Source: Gammaproteobacteria bacterium
GTDB lineage: Bacteria; Pseudomonadota; Gammaproteobacteria; Steroidobacterales; Steroidobacteraceae
Length of the DNA stretch: 5,360 bases
Assembly: GCA_030830595.1 (NCBI GenBank)
Contig: JAURMS010000279.1
Span: 1 to 5,360 of the forward strand
Direction of reading: 5' to 3'
Each line of letters opens with the position of its first letter. Within the stretch, counting starts at the first letter, position 1. The translations under genes were made by a program, and so were the position numbers. Below, piece after piece: positions 5,345 through 5,360 of the stretch. Below the pieces are notes generated by a model, which worked only from the letters and a program-made list of their open reading frames with translations, was not told where the DNA came from and did no database searches.

Positions 5345-5360
5345 AAGGATTGCATCATGT
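5345..5360 (+). CDS. Ribosome binding site and start codon of an SOS-regulated gene (rest outside window)
   Basis: An AAGGA (5345-5349) lies seven bases before ATG 5357-5359, immediately downstream of the LexA box. Only the start codon and one more base are present, so the product cannot be identified. SOS genes with such boxes include umuDC/imu-type polymerases, lexA, recA and integrase or toxin genes. Confidence 0.6.

Overview
The window reads as a GC-rich gammaproteobacterial accessory region. Three things point there: a copper-resistance copAB pair, an IS3-subgroup insertion sequence, and a textbook E. coli-type LexA box (TACTGT-N8-ACAGTA) at the right edge. The genus cannot be fixed from the sequence.

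Layout. (1) 1-1171, plus strand: the 3' end of a copA-type multicopper oxidase overlaps a complete copB-type outer-membrane copper-resistance protein by four bases (ATGA). (2) 1281-4383, minus strand: a complete IS3-family element bounded by 26-bp imperfect inverted repeats (22/26 identical). Its orfA and orfB are linked by an A6G slippery heptamer. (3) Inside orfB, at 1496-3338, sits a full-length 1843-nt group II intron on the same strand. It starts GUGUG, has EBS1 in a hairpin loop, encodes a 417-aa reverse transcriptase/maturase without an apparent endonuclease domain, and ends with a well-formed domain V and a domain VI carrying a bulged branch-point A. Removing it restores the IS3 reading DNACAES, so both intron boundaries are fixed to the base. 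The IS without the intron would be 1260 bp, close to IS3 itself. (4) 4416-4983, plus strand: a MaoC-type (R)-hydratase gene and an unrecognised 41-aa ORF with its own ribosome binding site, probably an operon. (5) 5022-5249, plus strand: a small Cys/His zinc-ribbon-like basic protein of the HGG-type family seen on mobile and phage-like DNA. (6) 5318-5360: a perfect 26-bp palindrome containing the LexA box, followed by a ribosome binding site and an ATG. An SOS-controlled gene therefore begins as the window ends.

How it fits together. CopA and CopB are the periplasmic oxidase and outer-membrane partner of a copper-resistance system. Whatever followed copB is now separated from it by the IS. 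The IS carries an intron aimed at the most conserved part of the transposase gene, between the second Asp and the Glu of the DDE triad, much as RmInt1 lives in ISRm2011-2. The intron's RNA core and RT active site look intact. The host transposase carries a separate 1-base frameshift and a triplet duplication, so the IS copy is probably dead while the intron may still be able to move.
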